The notes beneath the pieces are model-generated. The model had not been told where the DNA came from. It worked only from the letters and a program-made list of their open reading frames with translations, and did no database searches. This document shows positions 1-6,728 of a stretch of 44,949 bases of DNA, one piece after another. The number at the start of each line of letters is the position of its first letter. The first letter of the stretch is position 1. The DNA comes from GCA-002840305 sp964609365. GTDB lineage: Bacteria > Patescibacteriota > Patescibacteriia > Patescibacteriales > UBA12465. Location of the stretch: the NCBI GenBank assembly GCA_964609365.1, contig CAZSRC010000003.1, forward strand, positions 1 to 44,949, read 5' to 3'. A program made the position numbers and the translations under genes.

Positions 1-56
1 GAACCCACGGCCTCCAGGTTATGGGCCTGGCGAGCTGCCAACTGCTCTATCCCGCT
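1..56 (-). tRNA. tRNA-fMet (CAT), initiator, 3' end outside the window
   Basis: Read on the minus strand, this gives an acceptor strand AGCGGGA (56-50), a D arm GAGC...GCTC, an anticodon arm CCAGG-CCCATAA-CCTGG with anticodon CAT at 23-21, and the start of the T arm. The D stem has A11:U24 (purine-pyrimidine), a mark of initiator tRNAs; elongator tRNA-Met has a pyrimidine at 11. The anticodon stem has A29:U41 followed by two G:C pairs instead of the usual three. The 3' part lies beyond base 1. Confidence 0.88.
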
Positions 57-73
57 TCATTTTAAACTAAGTG

Positions 74-147
74 TGGGCAATGGAGGACTCGAACCTCCGA
101 CCTCAACATTATCAGTGTTGCGCTCTAACCAACTGAGCTAATTGCCC
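74..147 (-). tRNA. tRNA-Ile (GAT)
   Basis: A complete cloverleaf on the minus strand: acceptor GGGCAAT (147-141) pairs fully with ATTGCCC (81-75), discriminator A at 74. D arm GCTC...GAGC, anticodon arm CAACA-CTGATAA-TGTTG with anticodon GAT, T arm GGAGG-TTCGAGT-CCTCC. CCA is not encoded (the next bases read CAC), so a CCA-adding enzyme is needed. It lies 17 bases upstream of the initiator tRNA and is probably co-transcribed with it. Confidence 0.97.
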
Positions 148-223
148 CTTTGATATTTATCAATTTTTCTTAATATTTTCAATAAAAAAACTAATAAAAC
201 AGAGTTTAAATCTATTTAAAGTA

Positions 224-252
224 AATATACCAAATAATTTTAAAAAAGGCAA
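224..252 (-). promoter_or_regulatory. Promoter for tRNA-Ile/tRNA-fMet
   Basis: On the minus strand TTGCCT (252-247) and TATATT (229-224) are separated by exactly 17 bases. The start would fall near 217, giving a roughly 70-base leader before tRNA-Ile. The stretch between holA and the tRNAs (148-279) holds no gene. Confidence 0.6.
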
Positions 253-279
253 GAGCTCTAGAGTTTGCTTATTAATAAA

Positions 280-1296
280 TTATAACTTACTTATTAATAA
301 ATTTATTTCAGCCTTTACATAACTTAAACCACCTCTATTTGAAAGCTCTATATCCTTTAGTTTGTTGATTATTTTCTTAATAGTCTCTTTGTTAAAATTT
401 TTAGCCTGATTAATTCCTTTATTAATTATAAAAGGATGAAGTTTTAAAGAGTTATTTATTTTTTGCGAAGTATAATTTAGGTCTAATAGATCTCTAATTT
501 GTAATAGTATTTTAAATTGTCTAAGTAACATGGATATAATATAGTCGGGCTCTAATCCTGCCAAATATTGCTCCTCTAGTATTTCTAATGATTTTTTAGT
601 GTTTTTTATTGAAATGGCATCAGTAAAACTAAAAATATTTTCTGTAAAAATTCCTGAACTTATTTTTTTTATATCATCCTCGTTAAGCTTTGTTTTTATT
701 TCTTGTGATTTTTTATAATTACTTATTTTATTTATTTCATTAAATAAATTCCAGGCATTATTTCCAACTATAGCTATTAATAATTCTGCCTCCTTTTTTT
801 CTATTTCAACTTCATTTTTCAAAAATTGATTTTTGACAAAAATCAGTAATTCGCTAGAGTTGAATTTTAAAAATTCTTGAGAAAATTTTTGCTTACCTAA
901 AAATGTAAAAAAATTTTTTTCTTCCTTATTTAAAGGAGATTCTCTTTCTCCACTTATTTTAACTAATTTCCCTAATTTATTTTTTATATTTTTTTCTTTA
1001 AATATAAATACATCAGAAGACTTTTCGATATTATTTTTTTCTAAATAAAAAAGAATTTTTTCTAAAATATTTTTTTGTTTACTTTTTGTTAAATTGTTAA
1101 AGATAAGCATTCTCTTATTACAAAACAGGGAAGCATTGGCTATTTTTTGGGAGATATCCTCTACCTTAATATCCTCTCCTGTAAATTTAAAAATATTTTG
1201 ACCGCTAGTGTCAACTTCTTTTATAAACTTATTTTCTAGTTCTTTTATTTTTTGTTCTATTTTAAAATCGTTTTCTCCGTAGAAAAATATAATCAT
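280..1296 (-). CDS. holA: DNA polymerase III subunit delta (HolA)
   Basis: Probable delta subunit of the clamp loader, which opens the sliding clamp during replication. At 338 residues it has the family length. The N-terminus MIIFFYGENDFKIEQKIKEL matches the usual delta opening (fold strand, then a conserved tyrosine/phenylalanine-G-x-D/E region), and the mid-region NAWNLFNEINKISNY matches the delta motif in which an N/D-L-x-x-E helix precedes the collar domain. The C-terminal third is the helical collar. It is the second gene of a murD-holA pair: its ATG overlaps the murD stop by four bases (ATGA), so translation is probably coupled. No Shine-Dalgarno is present. Delta proteins are very divergent, but the whole-length pattern is convincing. 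Confidence 0.87.
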   Translation of the reverse strand: MIIFFYGENDFKIEQKIKELENKFIKEVDTSGQNIFKFTGEDIKVEDISQKIANASLFCNKRMLIFNNLTKSKQKNILEKILFYLEKNNIEKSSDVFIFKEKNIKNKLGKLVKISGERESPLNKEEKNFFTFLGKQKFSQEFLKFNSSELLIFVKNQFLKNEVEIEKKEAELLIAIVGNNAWNLFNEINKISNYKKSQEIKTKLNEDDIKKISSGIFTENIFSFTDAISIKNTKKSLEILEEQYLAGLEPDYIISMLLRQFKILLQIRDLLDLNYTSQKINNSLKLHPFIINKGINQAKNFNKETIKKIINKLKDIELSNRGGLSYVKAEINLLISKL

Positions 1297-2621
1297 ATTT
1301 TTTGTTTTTTTACTTCTTCCTGAAAGAGATCACCTCTTTCCTTATAATTTTTAAATAAGCCAAAGCTAGCACAAGCAGTTGAAAGCAAGACTATATCTTT
1401 TGTTGATGAATTTTTTTTAGCCTTCTTTACTGCTACCTCCATACTCCTTGCTTCAAATATTTTTTCTTCAGGATAATTATTTTCCTTTAATCTTTCTTTT
1501 ATTTTTTCGCTACCTTTTCCAGGGAATAATATTAAAAATTTTACTCTTTTTTTTATTTCTTTGGCAAGTTTTTTAAAATCCGCACCCTTATCAGCGCCAC
1601 CGGCCAAGAGAATAATATTATCCTTAAATGATTGAAGGTCTAAGATTGTGCTTTCGGGCGTTGTTGAAAAACTATTATCATAATATTTAACATTATTTAT
1701 CTCTCTAACTAGTTCAAGGCGATGATTTAAATTTGAAAATTTTTCAATACTATTTTTTATAATAGCGCTCTTTATTTTTAAAATTTTGGCCACTTCTTCA
1801 GCGGCTGCTATATTTTCTTGATTATAATCTCCGCTTAAATTACTTTTAGTATTTGATTTAGAGAAATAAAATATCTTACTATTGATTTGATATTTTTTAA
1901 TTTTATTTTTTAATTTTTTATTAACTATTAGATGGTCATTTTTATTTTGATAAAATGCTAATTTCATTTTAGCATTAAGATATTCATTAATATTTTTATG
2001 GAAGTTTGGATTATTGGGGTCGGCGGGAGATAGATGCTCTTTAAAAAGATTAGTAAAAACCCCTATCTTAGGACTAAAGTTTAAATCTTCTAGTTGAAAA
2101 CTGGATAATTCCAAAACAACCCAATCATTTTTTTTAATATTTTTTATAAATGACAAGGGGGCCACTCCAATATTTCCGCCAAGAAAACATTTTTTTCCTG
2201 AATTTTTTATTATTTCAAAAATTAAAGAGGCGGTAGTTCCTTTGCCTTTTGTTCCACTAACCCCAACTATATTTTTACTAGGGCAAAATTCAAAAAAAAC
2301 ATTCATTGCACTAGAGAGCTTTGTATCTTTTTTTATAGCTTCTTGTATTCCTGGACAGTTTATTGGCCATCCCGGTGATCTAAATATTAACTCAAATTTA
2401 TCCAAGTTTTTATTAAAAGCTTCTCCCGTTTGCCATTTTATTTGTTTATTTTTTTTAATTTCTGGATACTTTTCTAAAATTAACTTTTTATCTCTAAAAT
2501 CACAAATACTTATATCTGTTTTTTTATTTATTTTTAATAAAAAATCTAAAAGAAATTTATTTTCAAGCCCAAGCCCCAATAAGGCAATTTTTTTATTTCC
2601 TTTTTTTATAACGCTTTTCAT
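1293..2621 (-). CDS. murD: UDP-N-acetylmuramoylalanine-D-glutamate ligase (MurD)
   Basis: Cytoplasmic ligase that adds D-glutamate to UDP-MurNAc-L-Ala using ATP in peptidoglycan synthesis. It is 442 residues, the usual length. A Rossmann-like N-terminal domain (KIALLGLGLENKFLL) is followed by the Mur ligase ATP loop GVSGTKGKGTTAS around residue 120, the central ligase motif (NHRLELV, then YYDNSFSTTPEST), and the C-terminal segment AGGADKGADFKKL, which is typical of MurD. The stop is TGA and overlaps the holA start. The upstream region is shared with a divergent small locus at 2624-2817. A weak TATAAA (2636-2631) lies only a few bases before the ATG and no Shine-Dalgarno is visible. Confidence 0.96.
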   Translation of the reverse strand: MKSVIKKGNKKIALLGLGLENKFLLDFLLKINKKTDISICDFRDKKLILEKYPEIKKNKQIKWQTGEAFNKNLDKFELIFRSPGWPINCPGIQEAIKKDTKLSSAMNVFFEFCPSKNIVGVSGTKGKGTTASLIFEIIKNSGKKCFLGGNIGVAPLSFIKNIKKNDWVVLELSSFQLEDLNFSPKIGVFTNLFKEHLSPADPNNPNFHKNINEYLNAKMKLAFYQNKNDHLIVNKKLKNKIKKYQINSKIFYFSKSNTKSNLSGDYNQENIAAAEEVAKILKIKSAIIKNSIEKFSNLNHRLELVREINNVKYYDNSFSTTPESTILDLQSFKDNIILLAGGADKGADFKKLAKEIKKRVKFLILFPGKGSEKIKERLKENNYPEEKIFEARSMEVAVKKAKKNSSTKDIVLLSTACASFGLFKNYKERGDLFQEEVKKQKI

Positions 2622-2623
2622 AA

Positions 2624-2652
2624 TTGTTTTTTTATATTTTTTATGATATATT
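2624..2652 (+). promoter_or_regulatory. Promoter of the small membrane-peptide locus
   Basis: TTGTTT (2624-2629) and TATATT (2647-2652) are 17 bases apart, pointing away from murD. The predicted start is near 2659, shortly upstream of a strong ribosome binding site. Confidence 0.5.
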
Positions 2653-2670
2653 TAAATTGAATTTTTCAAA

Positions 2671-2677
2671 AAGGAGG
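2671..2677 (+). promoter_or_regulatory. Strong Shine-Dalgarno (AAGGAGG)
   Basis: AAGGAGG lies five bases before the ATG at 2683. This is one of only three such sites in a window where nearly all other genes lack one, and it is the main reason to believe the short reading frame that follows. Confidence 0.7.
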
Positions 2678-2682
2678 TTTGC

Positions 2683-2817
2683 ATGTTGTCCATTTCAATT
2701 ATTATTTTATCATTATTATTTGGTGATAAAATTCTTGATTTTTTCTTGAAAAATACTAATTTTTTGAGAAAAAATAAATCCCTAGAGTTAAGAATGAGAA
2801 AAATACTTTTTTATTAA
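2683..2817 (+). CDS. Small hydrophobic peptide, 44 residues, possibly frameshifted
   Basis: An ATG placed correctly behind AAGGAGG opens a 44-residue frame starting MLSISIIILSLLFGDKILDF, with a hydrophobic N-terminal helix and a basic tail. After its TAA (2815-2817), the -1 frame, open from 2778, continues to TAA at 2964-2966 with a long hydrophobic stretch (LLLYFFLFIFCTLCLLFSFL). The locus may therefore be one two-helix membrane protein broken by a frameshift in a homopolymer, or simply a short peptide: T-rich DNA encodes hydrophobic residues by default. The complete signal set (promoter, ribosome binding site, hairpin) supports expression. Function is unknown. A single-helix toxin-like or regulatory peptide is possible but unproven. 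Confidence 0.45.
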   Translation: MLSISIIILSLLFGDKILDFFLKNTNFLRKNKSLELRMRKILFY

Positions 2818-2942
2818 GAAATTTCTTTTTAAATTTTTTTCTAGGAGCAAAATTATTGCTTTATTTTTTCTTATTTATTTTTTGCACTCTATGTTTGCTT
2901 TTTTCTTTTTTAATTTTTTTAATTTTTAATTCGGGATTCAAT

Positions 2943-2973
2943 AAAATGGTTAAATATAAAATTTAACCATTTT
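2943..2973. terminator. Bidirectional hairpin terminator between the small locus and polA
   Basis: A perfect 13-base stem, AAAATGGTTAAAT (2943-2955) with ATTTAACCATTTT (2961-2973), closes a five-base loop and is followed on the plus strand by a T-rich run. The polA stop codon (2965-2963) sits inside the stem, so it can end both converging transcripts. Confidence 0.7.
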
Positions 2974-5716
2974 TTATTTTTTCCATTTCACCCCAATTAT
3001 CACCAACATAAGCTTCAACTAAAAGCGGAATATCTAATTTAATTATGTTTTCCATTATTTCTTTAATTTTTTTATAGTAATGATCAGCCTTGTTTTCTTT
3101 TACTTCAAATATTAATTCATCATGTATTTGAAGAATCATTTTTATATCTGGATTATTTTTTATTTCTTTAAATATTTTAATCATAGCTAATTTTATAATA
3201 TCAGCAGCACTGCCTTGTATTGGGCTATTAATAGCCATTCTTTCAGCTCCTTTTTGAATTTTTATTTCTGGCGAATTTATCTCTTTGATTTCTCTTTTTC
3301 TACCAAGAATAGTTTCTGTATAGCCAGATTTTTTAGTATTTTCTATAGTTTTTTTAATAAAATCATCCACTCCAGAAAATACCTCAAAATATTTTTTAAT
3401 AAATTCTCTGGCTTGTTGATAGGGAATATTAGCGCTTTGACTTAAGCCATGTGGTCCTTGGCCATATAATATTCCAAAATTAATAGCTTTGGCTTGTTGT
3501 CTTAATTCTTCATCCACATCTTCAATTTTTATTTTATTAATATTAGCGGCACTTAATTTATGGACGTCTATATCCCTTAAAAAGGCCTGAAGTAAATTTT
3601 TGTCTTTAGACAGATGTGCCATTATTCTGAGCTCTATTTGTGAATAATCCAGACTCAATAATTTGTAGCCGTTTTCGGCAATAAAAGCTTTTCTAATAGT
3701 ATTTCCTAGTTCAGTTTTCGTTGGTATATTTTGCAAATTTGGCTTAGAAGATGATAATCGTCCGGTTGCTGTTATGGTTTGATTAAAACTGGTATGCAGT
3801 TTTTTATCTTTTTTATCTATTAATTTTGGTAAAGACTCTATGTATGTAGAATTTAATTTATTTAATTCTCTATATTCTTGTATTAGTTCAATTATAGGAT
3901 GAAGGTCTTTTATTTTTTCTAACTCTTCGCTGGCAGTAGAGAGGCCAGTTTTTGTTTTTTTTAATCCCTTGTTTTCTATTTTTAATTTTTCATATAATAT
4001 TTCTTTTAGTTGTTTGGTAGAATTAATATTAAAATTTTCTCCAGCTATTTTCCAAATTTTTTCACTAATTTTTTTAATTTCATTTTTTATATTTGCGTTT
4101 AATTTTTTTAAAAATAAACAATTAAGTAGAATTCCATTTCTTTCAATTTCACTTATCGTTTTAACTAAAGGCATTTCTAACTCTTCAAATAATTTTATTA
4201 AATCTTTTTCTTTTAGTTTTTTTTCTAATTTATTTTTTAGTTTAAAAGTAAAATCAACATCCTCACAAGAGTAAATTGCTAATTTTTCTATATTAATCTT
4301 AGAAAAATCCTTTATTTTTTCTTTTTCAGAAAATAATTCTTCTGATTTAATTTTTTCCCAATTTAGCTCATAATAGGATAAATTATCTAGACTATGTTGT
4401 CTGCTTTCTGGATTTAAAAGATAAGAAGCAATCATGGTATCAAAAATTTTTCCGCTAATGTTTATTTTATAATTTTCAAGAACTTGTATATCATATTTTA
4501 TATTATGTCCAATTTTTTCAATTTTTTCATTTTCTAATATTTCTTTAATTTTTTTTAAAAAAGCTTTTTCCTTATTTTCTCCAAATAAATTATCACTTTC
4601 TTCTAGATTTTTAAGACTTACAAAATAAGCCTCCCCCTCTTTAAAGCAAAAACTTATACCTAATAAATTAGCATTTAATGAGTCCAGTGAATCGGTCTCT
4701 GTATCAACAGCAATTATTTTTTGATCTTTTATTTTTTGAAAAAAATTTTCAAAATCTTTTTCTGTATTTATTAAAAAATATTTAAATAATTTTTTATTTC
4801 TTTCAAATTTGTCTATTTGTTTTTCTTCTTTATTTATATTTAAGCTTAAAACTCTACTTAATAATGATTTAAATTCTAATTCACTAAAAACCTCATTAAT
4901 CTTATTTTTATCTAAATTTTTTATTTTAGCTTGATCAATTTCAAAATTTATAGGAGCATCGGTTTTTATTATTGATAAATCTTTACTTAAATATGCTTGA
5001 TCTTTGTATTTTATTAATAATTCTCTAGTTCTTTCTTTAATTTTAGGACTATTTATTTGCCTATAAATTTCTTCTAAATTTTTAAATTCTGTTAATAAAT
5101 CTGTGGCAGTTTTTTCTCCTATGCCCGTCACTCCTGGTATATTATCGCTAGGGTCTCCTTTTAGGGATTTGAAATCAACTATTTGTTTTGCAGATAAAGA
5201 AAATCTTTCTTGAATTTTTTCTTCATCATAAAGAATTGTTTCCGATAAACCTTTGCTCATTGTATAGATTTTTGTTTTTTTATTTACTAATTGTAAAGTA
5301 TCTAAATCGCCACTTATTATTATTACTTCAATTTTTGGATTTTCGGTATTTATTTTTTGGGCAATAGTTCCTATTAAATCATCTGCCTCATATCCATCTA
5401 ATTCAAAAATAGGCAAAGAAAAAGCTTCTGCTATTTTTTTAACTATCGGTATTTGATCATATAATTCTTGGGGGGCTTTTACTCTCTTAGCTTTATATTC
5501 TGAGTAAGCTAAATGTCTGAAAGTGGGGGCCTTCTTATCTAGTGTTAATACGGCATAACTCGGTTTTATTTCGCCCAAAGCTTTAATTAAAAAAGATGCA
5601 AAGCCATAGGCCGCATTAATTATTAATCCATCTCTTGTTTTCATCGTGCTCGGTAGAGCATGAAAACTCCTATGAATTATAGCATTACCATCTATTATTA
5701 TTATTTTTTCATTCAT
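2963..5716 (-). CDS. polA: DNA polymerase I (PolA)
   Basis: Full-length 917-residue DNA polymerase I for repair and Okazaki-fragment processing. All three domains look intact. The 5' nuclease (about 1-290) has IIIIDGNAIIHR, DGYEADDLIGT and the helix-hairpin-helix GVTGIGEKTA. The 3'-5' exonuclease has DTE (D338, E340), NIKYD (D409) and YSCED (Y482, D486), so proofreading residues are kept, unlike Taq. The polymerase has motif A LDYSQIELR, motif B KAINFGILYG with phenylalanine at the ribose/dideoxy discrimination site, and motif C IHDELIFEV. It is a single-gene transcript, divergent from the pilus operon, with TATAAT very close to its ATG. Confidence 0.98.
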   Translation of the reverse strand: MNEKIIIIDGNAIIHRSFHALPSTMKTRDGLIINAAYGFASFLIKALGEIKPSYAVLTLDKKAPTFRHLAYSEYKAKRVKAPQELYDQIPIVKKIAEAFSLPIFELDGYEADDLIGTIAQKINTENPKIEVIIISGDLDTLQLVNKKTKIYTMSKGLSETILYDEEKIQERFSLSAKQIVDFKSLKGDPSDNIPGVTGIGEKTATDLLTEFKNLEEIYRQINSPKIKERTRELLIKYKDQAYLSKDLSIIKTDAPINFEIDQAKIKNLDKNKINEVFSELEFKSLLSRVLSLNINKEEKQIDKFERNKKLFKYFLINTEKDFENFFQKIKDQKIIAVDTETDSLDSLNANLLGISFCFKEGEAYFVSLKNLEESDNLFGENKEKAFLKKIKEILENEKIEKIGHNIKYDIQVLENYKINISGKIFDTMIASYLLNPESRQHSLDNLSYYELNWEKIKSEELFSEKEKIKDFSKINIEKLAIYSCEDVDFTFKLKNKLEKKLKEKDLIKLFEELEMPLVKTISEIERNGILLNCLFLKKLNANIKNEIKKISEKIWKIAGENFNINSTKQLKEILYEKLKIENKGLKKTKTGLSTASEELEKIKDLHPIIELIQEYRELNKLNSTYIESLPKLIDKKDKKLHTSFNQTITATGRLSSSKPNLQNIPTKTELGNTIRKAFIAENGYKLLSLDYSQIELRIMAHLSKDKNLLQAFLRDIDVHKLSAANINKIKIEDVDEELRQQAKAINFGILYGQGPHGLSQSANIPYQQAREFIKKYFEVFSGVDDFIKKTIENTKKSGYTETILGRKREIKEINSPEIKIQKGAERMAINSPIQGSAADIIKLAMIKIFKEIKNNPDIKMILQIHDELIFEVKENKADHYYKKIKEIMENIIKLDIPLLVEAYVGDNWGEMEKIKNG

Positions 5717-5720
5717 ATAA

Positions 5721-5726
5721 ATTATA
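5721..5726 (-). promoter_or_regulatory. -10 element of polA, very short leader
   Basis: TATAAT at 5726-5721 lies only four bases before the polA ATG (5716). No good -35 is seen at 17 bases. If used, the mRNA would begin at or next to the start codon. Confidence 0.4.
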
Positions 5727-5771
5727 GTATCATTTTATCTTCAATTTTTCAAATTAAATTATTTTAATTTG

Positions 5772-5800
5772 TTTGGCGTTTTTTATTTTTATGATATATT
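5772..5800 (+). promoter_or_regulatory. Candidate promoter of the pilus operon
   Basis: TGATATATT (extended -10; hexamer TATATT 5795-5800) is preceded 17 bases upstream by a weak TTTGGC (5772-5777). The predicted start is near 5807, about 35 bases before the first gene. No competing promoter was found further down the operon except a weak TATAAT at 15128 before the major pilin. Confidence 0.45.
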
Positions 5801-5841
5801 ATAAAGTGTAAAATAATTCGCTAATTATTAATTTTTATTAT

Positions 5842-6075
5842 ATGTCAGAGCAAGAAAAAATAATTAAAAGAAAAAAAATAATAGAAGAGTTAAGAGCAGA
5901 AGAGGAAACCGAAAATCAATTAATTTGGCTTTATCAAACTCTTTTAGATTTGGGTATAGAAAATTGTTTCAGATCTGATCACAGTAGTTTTTTTAAAAAA
6001 GGAATGGAAAAATTAAAAAATGATTCTGTTGCTCACAAGCTTTTAATTAAAAAGGTTATTAGTAAGCACGAATAG
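5842..6075 (+). CDS. Small helical, ferritin-like mini-protein (77 residues)
   Basis: First gene of the pilus operon. A basic N-terminus precedes a glutamate-rich amphipathic helix (EELRAEEETENQLIWLYQTL, about 15-34) and a second helix containing NDSVAHKLLIKKVI with H65. The two-helix layout with glutamates in the first helix and a histidine in the second resembles half of a ferritin/rubrerythrin four-helix bundle, but the exact ExxH metal motif is not kept here. The next gene has the same layout with ExxH. It could equally be a plain helical adaptor. No Shine-Dalgarno is present. Confidence 0.6.
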   Translation: MSEQEKIIKRKKIIEELRAEEETENQLIWLYQTLLDLGIENCFRSDHSSFFKKGMEKLKNDSVAHKLLIKKVISKHE

Positions 6076-6102
6076 TATATTTATAATTTATTAAATAAAA
6101 AT

Positions 6103-6330
6103 ATGAATTTTAATAATTGTTCAATGAGTCAAGATGGTATTTTATTGAATTTAGAAAAGGGTATGGATAGCGAACTTCGAGCTCGTGATCTTTGTAAAGA
6201 GTTATTGCTTTATTTAGAGGATGAAACAGATAGAAAAATTATTAGCAAAATACTCCAAGACGAAGAGGAACATATAGGAATTACCAAAGAACTTATTTCT
6301 GTTGCGAAAGCTTTTTATGAGAATAATTAA
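6103..6330 (+). CDS. Small ferritin-like half-bundle protein (75 residues)
   Basis: A 75-residue protein with two predicted helices: one carrying E24 (MDSELRARDLCKELLLYL) and one with DEEEHI, which contains an ExxH pair (E54, H57). E in one helix and ExxH in the next is the half-site of ferritin/rubrerythrin di-metal bundles, so a homodimer, or a heterodimer with the preceding 77-residue protein, could build one site. This is inference from spacing, not proof of metal binding. It lies 27 bases after its sister gene and 11 bases before the receiver gene, in the pilus operon. Confidence 0.6.
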   Translation: MNFNNCSMSQDGILLNLEKGMDSELRARDLCKELLLYLEDETDRKIISKILQDEEEHIGITKELISVAKAFYENN

Positions 6331-6341
6331 AATTTTTAAAA

Positions 6342-6716
6342 ATGATTTCTAAGAATAAAAAAATATTAATAGTAGAGGATGAAAGACCTTTAGCCAGAGC
6401 TTTGGAGTTAAAATTATCATCTTCTGGTTTTAAGGTTAGAATGGCTGTTGATGGGCAAGAAGCATTAACTTTTTTAGAGGAGGATCATTTTGATCTTATT
6501 CTTTTAGATTTAGTAATGCCCAATGTTAGTGGATTTGATGTTTTAGAAAAAATGAATAAAGACAAAAATAAAACTCCAGTTATAATAACCTCAAACCTTG
6601 GCCAAGACGAAGATTTAAAAAGGGCGGAAAAATATGGCGCTATTAAATATTTTATTAAGTCAGATGTTAGTATTATTGAAATAATTAATTTTATTAAAGA
6701 ATTTTTAAAACAATAA
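6342..6716 (+). CDS. Stand-alone response regulator receiver (CheY-like)
   Basis: A single receiver domain of 124 residues with no output domain. The acidic pair (E12, D13), the phospho-acceptor D56 in LLDLVMP, the switch threonine T83 (IITSN) and the lysine K106 (YFIKSD) are all present, so it should be phosphorylatable. Such proteins act by protein-protein contact, as CheY or PilG/PilH do. It sits 12 bases upstream of pilB, suggesting control of pilus motor activity. No histidine kinase is encoded in the window, so the phosphodonor is unknown. Confidence 0.93.
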   Translation: MISKNKKILIVEDERPLARALELKLSSSGFKVRMAVDGQEALTFLEEDHFDLILLDLVMPNVSGFDVLEKMNKDKNKTPVIITSNLGQDEDLKRAEKYGAIKYFIKSDVSIIEIINFIKEFLKQ

Positions 6717-6728
6717 TTTTTTAAAAGT

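Noticed and set aside
269..303. Direct repeat CTTATTAATAAATT on both sides of the holA stop
   Set aside because: Low-complexity AT sequence; two copies alone are not evidence of a mobile element or att site.
2242..2646. 134-codon plus-strand frame opposite murD
   Set aside because: It lies antisense to conserved murD sequence, has no ribosome site, and its composition is that expected from the complement of an AT-rich gene.
5842..6330. The two small genes as a toxin-antitoxin pair
   Set aside because: Both are similar two-helix proteins with metal-type residues, and neither resembles a known toxin or antitoxin fold.
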